A stretch of DNA of 10,578 nt from Lachnospiraceae bacterium UBA3638 (GTDB lineage: Bacteria; Bacillota; Clostridia; Lachnospirales; Lachnospiraceae), in NCBI GenBank assembly GCA_002373595.1, contig DFKT01000023.1:1-10578 (forward strand). The letters are read 5' to 3'. The notes under the pieces were generated by a model. It was not told where the DNA came from and did not search any database. It saw only the letters and a program-made list of their open reading frames with translations. Every line of letters begins with the position of its first letter. Position 1 is the stretch's first letter. The position numbers and the translations under genes were made by a program. Shown piece after piece: positions 6,212 through 10,578 of this stretch.

Positions 6212-7896
6212 CAATAGTATTTCCTGTCCAAATTAACAAGAATAAAATCATCAAACTCAGTAATATAACCATCCTCGAAGGCAGGAGGAAGATCATTATT
6301 CCAACCATATTCCCGAGCCTTCTCTATCACTTCCCTGTCATCAGTCGTATGGAACTCGTCTATCCCGTGCATCCTTAAGAACTCTATTATCTGACCGTTT
6401 GTGTGATTAAATGCGTCACACCCCCACCTCAAAATCGATATTTGCGGTGTTTCCATAAAGCAGTAACCAAGAGGGTTGTAGTACTTTTCTTTCCAATGCA
6501 CATCTATTGGATCCGTCACCGAACACAAAATTCTGAATCTACCGGAATCAAACGGAATAATGATATTCCTAATAACACTTTTCGGAACATCGTATGCCCC
6601 AACAAATATCACCGGCTTCGATGTATCATATCCGTTATTAAGATCATCAGCAATATTATAGATTCCTTCTCTTGCATCAACGTACTTTTCATAATCAACA
6701 TAAAACCATCTGTTTATATCGACACATTGAGCCAATACCAACAGTGTCATAAAACCGCACAAGATTACATTTGCCTTTTTCGGTAATCTGCTAACCATTA
6801 TAGATAAAATCAGCATAGCAAATGCAACGGTTACAAGGATATACTGCGCGGATCTATATTTTGTAACCGTTCCTTCCACCTCAGCCATAAATGCCGGTAG
6901 TCCGAACATCACAAAAATACATAATATCGGATAGATGGTCCTTTTCTTTCCTGATATGTATAAGGCAAAAACAAGAATTGTCAGTCTGGAAAATGCCAAG
7001 ATTGTGATTGGAAGATAGAACAGCGCATTCAGATAGTACATCGAAATAAACCTTTTTAGCGTCATTCCAAATTCCGAAGCAGAAGAAAGATTATCTCCAA
7101 AAACATGCCTGTATAATACGTCATACGAAGCAAAGCTGTCTGCATTATATAAACATTTCACAAGATTCAGAATCAACGCTCTTGCAGCGATTGACAGCAC
7201 TATTTCTCCCGTTCCGACAAATAACCATAGGATAAAACCTCGATTGCGTGCTTCCCTGCTGCCTTCTTCGCAAAGTATCTTAAATATAAAGAGGGTGATT
7301 GCTCCCAGGACATACACCAACATAAAAGACTCATAACATCCGGTAGCCACCGTCAGGGCTGTTATCGCACAGACGAAGTCCTTAATCTTTCCTTTTGCCG
7401 AATCGTTCGAAGAGGAACATACAAGCCTATCAGAATGGTAAAGAGCAATTGCCACCAGCGCGTATCCCATGCAAATTCCATTGTGAAGCTGATATATGTA
7501 TACTTCACTTATGATCGGACAGGTCACAAATATCGCCGCTATCAGTCCAAAGACATATCCCGGCAGAACATATTTATTTCCGATCTTACTTTTCCATAGA
7601 GCACACCACAGTGTAGCAGCCAAAGCCAAGATCACTACACCTAAAAAGTCCGTAATGATCGGTGATGCCTTAGACAATGCGCCAAATAACAATTTGTTAA
7701 TAAGAAAAACCGTCCATCTCCCTACATATGGAGCAAGTCCGTCATCAAAATAGAGTTTTACGGCAGTGTCATCCATTCCTATTCCGATATGAAACCACTC
7801 ATATCCATACGCCGCCACCGAGGCCAGGCATAGAATGATTAGGTAAATCTTATTTTTTATAAGGTCTGCAACTTGTCTGTATATGGATTTGTTCAT
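6211..7896 (-). CDS. GtrII-like glucosyltransferase-domain membrane protein
   Basis: A 561-residue protein with about ten or eleven membrane segments between residues 14 and 392, followed by a soluble C-terminal domain of about 170 residues (393-561), probably outside the membrane. The N-terminal loop has GIGMDDTAVKLYF (38-50) with the acidic pair Asp42-Asp43, then APYVGRW (55-61). That layout is like GtrII-type glucosyltransferases, which move glucose from an undecaprenyl carrier onto surface glycans. EVYIYQLHNG (131-140) and CYESF (187-191) are further conserved-looking loop motifs. The gene starts 28 bases after the clpB stop with only a weak ribosome binding site and overlaps the next gene by TGATG, so it is probably the second gene of the clpB transcript. 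The acceptor and sugar are unknown. The family call is from pattern memory and the membrane topology is estimated by eye. Confidence 0.7.
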   Translation of the reverse strand: MNKSIYRQVADLIKNKIYLIILCLASVAAYGYEWFHIGIGMDDTAVKLYFDDGLAPYVGRWTVFLINKLLFGALSKASPIITDFLGVVILALAATLWCALWKSKIGNKYVLPGYVFGLIAAIFVTCPIISEVYIYQLHNGICMGYALVAIALYHSDRLVCSSSNDSAKGKIKDFVCAITALTVATGCYESFMLVYVLGAITLFIFKILCEEGSREARNRGFILWLFVGTGEIVLSIAARALILNLVKCLYNADSFASYDVLYRHVFGDNLSSASEFGMTLKRFISMYYLNALFYLPITILAFSRLTILVFALYISGKKRTIYPILCIFVMFGLPAFMAEVEGTVTKYRSAQYILVTVAFAMLILSIMVSRLPKKANVILCGFMTLLVLAQCVDINRWFYVDYEKYVDAREGIYNIADDLNNGYDTSKPVIFVGAYDVPKSVIRNIIIPFDSGRFRILCSVTDPIDVHWKEKYYNPLGYCFMETPQISILRWGCDAFNHTNGQIIEFLRMHGIDEFHTTDDREVIEKAREYGWNNDLPPAFEDGYITEFDDFILVNLDRKYY

Positions 7897-7924
7897 ACCG
7901 GCTTTATTATCAAAAATATCCCAA

Positions 7925-10513
7925 TCATTTTACTCCTGCCGTGAGTTCACCATCCTTAAGGTCTATGAGGATCGTGTCGCCTTCGCCTACCTTGTCCTCG
8001 AGGATGAGGCGTGCGGAAAGCGTCTCCACATGCTTCTGGACGAATCTCTTAAGCGGTCTCGCGCCGTATACGGGATCGTACGCATTGTCTACTATGTACT
8101 GCATAGCTTCGGGCGTGATCTCGATGCTGACGGACCTGTCCGCAAGGCGCTTATTGAGATCCGAAACGATGAGATTAACAATGCCCGAGAGATTGTCCTT
8201 GGTAAGGGGCTTGAAGAATATGGTCTCATCAAGCCTGTTTAAGAACTCGGGTCTGAAATGCGCACGGAGCTCCTCGGTAACGGACTCTCTCGCATCCTCT
8301 TCTATCTCGCCGTCCTCATTTATTCCCTCAAGGAGATACTGCGCTCCTATATTGGATGTCATTATCAGTATGGTATTCTTGAAGTCCACGGTGCGTCCCT
8401 GTGAATCGGTCACACGACCGTCATCAAGTACCTGCAGGAGCACATTGAACACATCGGGGTGGGCCTTCTCTATCTCATCGAAAAGCACAACGCTGTAGGG
8501 CTTACGGCGCACTGCCTCGGTGAGCTGTCCGCCCTCCTCATATCCTACATATCCGGGAGGCGCTCCGATGAGTCTCGATACGGAGAATTTCTCCATATAC
8601 TCACTCATATCTATACGGACCATATTATTCTCATCATCAAAGAGCGCAGCCGCAAGTGACTTGGCAAGCTCTGTCTTACCTACACCGGTGGGTCCCAGGA
8701 AAAGGAACGATCCGATGGGCTTGGAAGGATCCTTGATACCTGCCTTGGAACGGATGATGGACTCTGTAACCTTGGTGACCGCTTCATCCTGTCCCATGAC
8801 TCTCTTGTGAAGTTCATCATCGAGATGAAGAGTCTTTGCTCTCTCACTCTCGGTAAGTTTGGCAACAGGTATACCCGTCCATCTGGAAACTATCTGGGAT
8901 ATCTCCTCCTCGGATACTCTCTCGTGGACAAGCTTTGTCTCATCCTCACTGCCTGTCTCCTCTGCCATCTCGAGCTGCTTCCTGAGTTCAGGAAGCGTGC
9001 CGTATGAAAGCTCCGCAGCCTTCTCGAGATTGCCCTCGCGCTGTGCGATCTGGATCTCGGTATTTACGCGGTCTATCTCACTTCTTAAATCAGAGAGTTT
9101 ATTTGCCGCATTCTTCTCATTGTCCCACTGAGCTTTCTTACCCGCAAATTCCTCACGCAGGTCGGCGAGTTCCTTCTGCAGATTGGCAAGTCTCTCGGTG
9201 CTTAATTTATCGTCCTCTTTCTTAAGAGCCGTCTCCTCGATCTCGAGCTGCATGATCTTTCTGTTCATCTCATCGAGCTCTGCAGGCATCGAATCCATCT
9301 CGGTCTTGATAAGTGCACATGCCTCATCCACAAGGTCTATAGCCTTATCAGGAAGGAAACGGTCGCTGATATATCTGTTGGAAAGAACGGCTGCGGACAC
9401 AAGAGCATTGTCCATTATCTTAACACCGTGATAGACTTCATATCTCTCCTTGATACCACGGAGAATGGATATCGTATCCTCGACGGAAGGCTCGTCTACG
9501 AGCACGGGCTGGAAACGTCTCTCAAGCGCGGAGTCTTTCTCAATATACTGTCTGTACTCATCGAGAGTGGTCGCACCTATGCAGTGAAGCTCACCCCTTG
9601 CGAGCATGGGCTTGAGCATATTGCCGGCATCAAGCGCACCGTCAGACTTGCCCGCACCCACGATGGTATGCAGCTCATCGATAAAGAGAATGATCTCTCC
9701 GTTACTGCCCTTTACATCTTCGAGGACAGCCTTTAATCTCTCCTCGAACTCTCCTCTGTACTTCGCACCGGCTACGAGAGCACCCATATCAAGTGCAAAA
9801 ATCTTTTTATTCTGAAGTGCACTGGGCACATCACCGCGCACGATACGCTGTGCAAGTCCCTCTACGACTGCGGTCTTACCTACACCGGGCTCACCGATGA
9901 GAACGGGGTTATTCTTGGTCTTGCGCGAAAGGATCTGTATCGCGCTCCTTATCTCACTGTCCCTGCCGATGACGGGATCGAGTTTACCGCTTCTGGCTTT
10001 CTCTACAAGCTCCTGTCCGTACTTCTCAAGTGTATCGTAAGTAGCCTCGGGATTGTCATTGGTAACACGCTGATTGCCGCGCACGGTGGCAAGTGCTCCC
10101 AGGAATCTGTCGCGCGTAATTCCGTACTCGGAAAACATCGCTTTCATCGACTTACCGGGATACTTGATCATCGAAAGGAAAAGGTGCTCTACGGAGACAT
10201 AATCATCTCCCATCGCCTTGGCCTCATCCTCTGCGGAGGTGAGTACTTTATTCAATTCCTGGTTAACGTATACCTGGATATTCGCACCGGATACTTTGGT
10301 GCATTTGGAAAGGTACTCTTCAGCCTTATTAACGAAGTGTTCCTTGTTGATCTCCATACGCTCGATGAGCTTAAGTATAAGACTGTCATCGAGTCTTAAG
10401 AGAGAGACAAGAAGGTGCTCCTGTCCTATCTCCTGATTACCGTATTCATTCGCCAGACTGTCGCATCCGTTGATGGCTTCGACTGACTTCTGCGTAAACT
10501 TTTGTATATTCAT
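7925..10513 (-). CDS. clpB: ATP-dependent disaggregase ClpB (Hsp100)
   Basis: An 862-residue cytosolic AAA+ chaperone that, with DnaK, threads aggregated proteins through a hexameric ring. The N-terminal double Clp repeat spans about 1-150. The first ATPase has Walker A GEPGVGKT (207-214), Walker B LFIDE (276-280), pore loop KYRGE (251-255) and arginine fingers Arg332-Arg333. A coiled-coil M-domain covers about 400-530. The second ATPase has GPTGVGKT (607-614), VLFDE (676-680), pore loop GYVGY (654-658) and sensor-2 GARPLKR (817-823). The long M-domain and absence of a ClpP-binding IGF-type loop separate it from ClpA/ClpC. Length matches the family norm of about 860. The start at 10513 is chosen because GAAGGTGA lies just upstream and the protein then opens with the usual NIQKFTQKS; an in-frame ATG 18 codons earlier overlaps the promoter. 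Neighbours on the same strand are two membrane proteins and murL. Confidence 0.97.
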   Translation of the reverse strand: MNIQKFTQKSVEAINGCDSLANEYGNQEIGQEHLLVSLLRLDDSLILKLIERMEINKEHFVNKAEEYLSKCTKVSGANIQVYVNQELNKVLTSAEDEAKAMGDDYVSVEHLFLSMIKYPGKSMKAMFSEYGITRDRFLGALATVRGNQRVTNDNPEATYDTLEKYGQELVEKARSGKLDPVIGRDSEIRSAIQILSRKTKNNPVLIGEPGVGKTAVVEGLAQRIVRGDVPSALQNKKIFALDMGALVAGAKYRGEFEERLKAVLEDVKGSNGEIILFIDELHTIVGAGKSDGALDAGNMLKPMLARGELHCIGATTLDEYRQYIEKDSALERRFQPVLVDEPSVEDTISILRGIKERYEVYHGVKIMDNALVSAAVLSNRYISDRFLPDKAIDLVDEACALIKTEMDSMPAELDEMNRKIMQLEIEETALKKEDDKLSTERLANLQKELADLREEFAGKKAQWDNEKNAANKLSDLRSEIDRVNTEIQIAQREGNLEKAAELSYGTLPELRKQLEMAEETGSEDETKLVHERVSEEEISQIVSRWTGIPVAKLTESERAKTLHLDDELHKRVMGQDEAVTKVTESIIRSKAGIKDPSKPIGSFLFLGPTGVGKTELAKSLAAALFDDENNMVRIDMSEYMEKFSVSRLIGAPPGYVGYEEGGQLTEAVRRKPYSVVLFDEIEKAHPDVFNVLLQVLDDGRVTDSQGRTVDFKNTILIMTSNIGAQYLLEGINEDGEIEEDARESVTEELRAHFRPEFLNRLDETIFFKPLTKDNLSGIVNLIVSDLNKRLADRSVSIEITPEAMQYIVDNAYDPVYGARPLKRFVQKHVETLSARLILEDKVGEGDTILIDLKDGELTAGVK

Positions 10514-10517
10514 AATA

Positions 10518-10525
10518 TCACCTTC
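10518..10525 (-). promoter_or_regulatory. Strong ribosome binding site that fixes the clpB start
   Basis: GAAGGTGA on the minus strand is a near-perfect anti-16S match, four bases before the ATG at 10513. It decides in favour of the 862-residue product over an 880-residue reading that begins at 10567. Confidence 0.85.
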
Positions 10526-10538
10526 TTTCAACTTTATT

Positions 10539-10567
10539 ATTATCAGACAGAATGGGATATATGTCAA
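10539..10567 (-). promoter_or_regulatory. Consensus sigma-A promoter of clpB
   Basis: A perfect -35 TTGACA (10567-10562) and a near-perfect -10 GATAAT (10544-10539) are separated by exactly 17 bases, giving a transcript start near 10532 and a leader of about 20 bases. No CIRCE inverted repeat (HrcA site) and no CtsR heptad repeat (GGTCAAA pair) is visible between 10514 and the window end at 10578. A site farther upstream would lie outside the window. Confidence 0.85.
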
Positions 10568-10578
10568 TCTGTTCTATA

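Noticed and set aside
6212..6214. TTG start one codon before the ATG of the DUF6056-like gene
   Set aside because: Not excluded, since AGGAA lies six bases away, but ATG with a TGATG overlap and a nine-base spacing is the simpler choice; the difference is one residue.
7941..8498. A 185-codon plus-strand open frame rich in Ser, Arg and Leu
   Set aside because: It is a mirror frame of the clpB C-terminal half, where codon bias keeps the opposite strand open; no known motif or ribosome binding site.
10514..10567. An 18-codon N-terminal extension of ClpB starting at 10567
   Set aside because: It overlaps the -35/-10 promoter, lacks its own ribosome binding site, and the conserved ClpB start (NIQKFTQKS) follows the strong site at 10525-10518.

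Overview
This 10.6 kb chromosomal stretch reads like a Clostridia-type Firmicute, perhaps from a gut or rumen lineage near Lachnospiraceae or Oscillospiraceae. The reasons are sigma-A-type promoters, strong AGG-type ribosome binding sites, a ClpB chaperone, a clostridial-style secreted amidase, and paired polytopic GtrII/DUF6056-like membrane proteins. The family-level guess is inference. I see no phage, IS, CRISPR or RNA gene. Almost all of the DNA is coding.

Layout from left to right: (1) On the minus strand, a Mur ligase of the MurD2 type is followed, through a TGATG stop/start overlap, by the first 48 codons of rarA, which runs off the left edge. (2) A 130-base divergent gap (1463-1592) carries the murD2 start region and a good promoter for the plus-strand pair. 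(3) The plus-strand pair is a secreted N-acetylmuramoyl-L-alanine amidase and an unrecognised 213-residue membrane protein. The second gene meets the next one tail to tail, with a 17-base overlap. (4) A minus-strand block is read from the right edge: clpB, then two AT-rich polytopic membrane proteins (GtrII-like and DUF6056-like), then a 490-residue PP-loop protein that I identify as MurL, the glycopeptidyl-glutamate epimerase.

The main point is that murD2 and murL sit within about 3.2 kb of each other. In Xanthomonas, MurD2 adds L-glutamate to UDP-MurNAc-L-Ala, and MurL then epimerises that glutamate to the D form using ATP. This replaces the usual route of glutamate racemase (MurI) plus D-Glu-specific MurD. 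The ligase here carries substitutions at the positions that canonical MurD uses around the D-Glu and ATP sites, which fits this reading. The amidase between them also acts on peptidoglycan. The window can therefore be read as a cell-wall neighbourhood with an alternative D-Glu route, next to a clpB operon carrying a probable surface-glycan cassette of different base composition.
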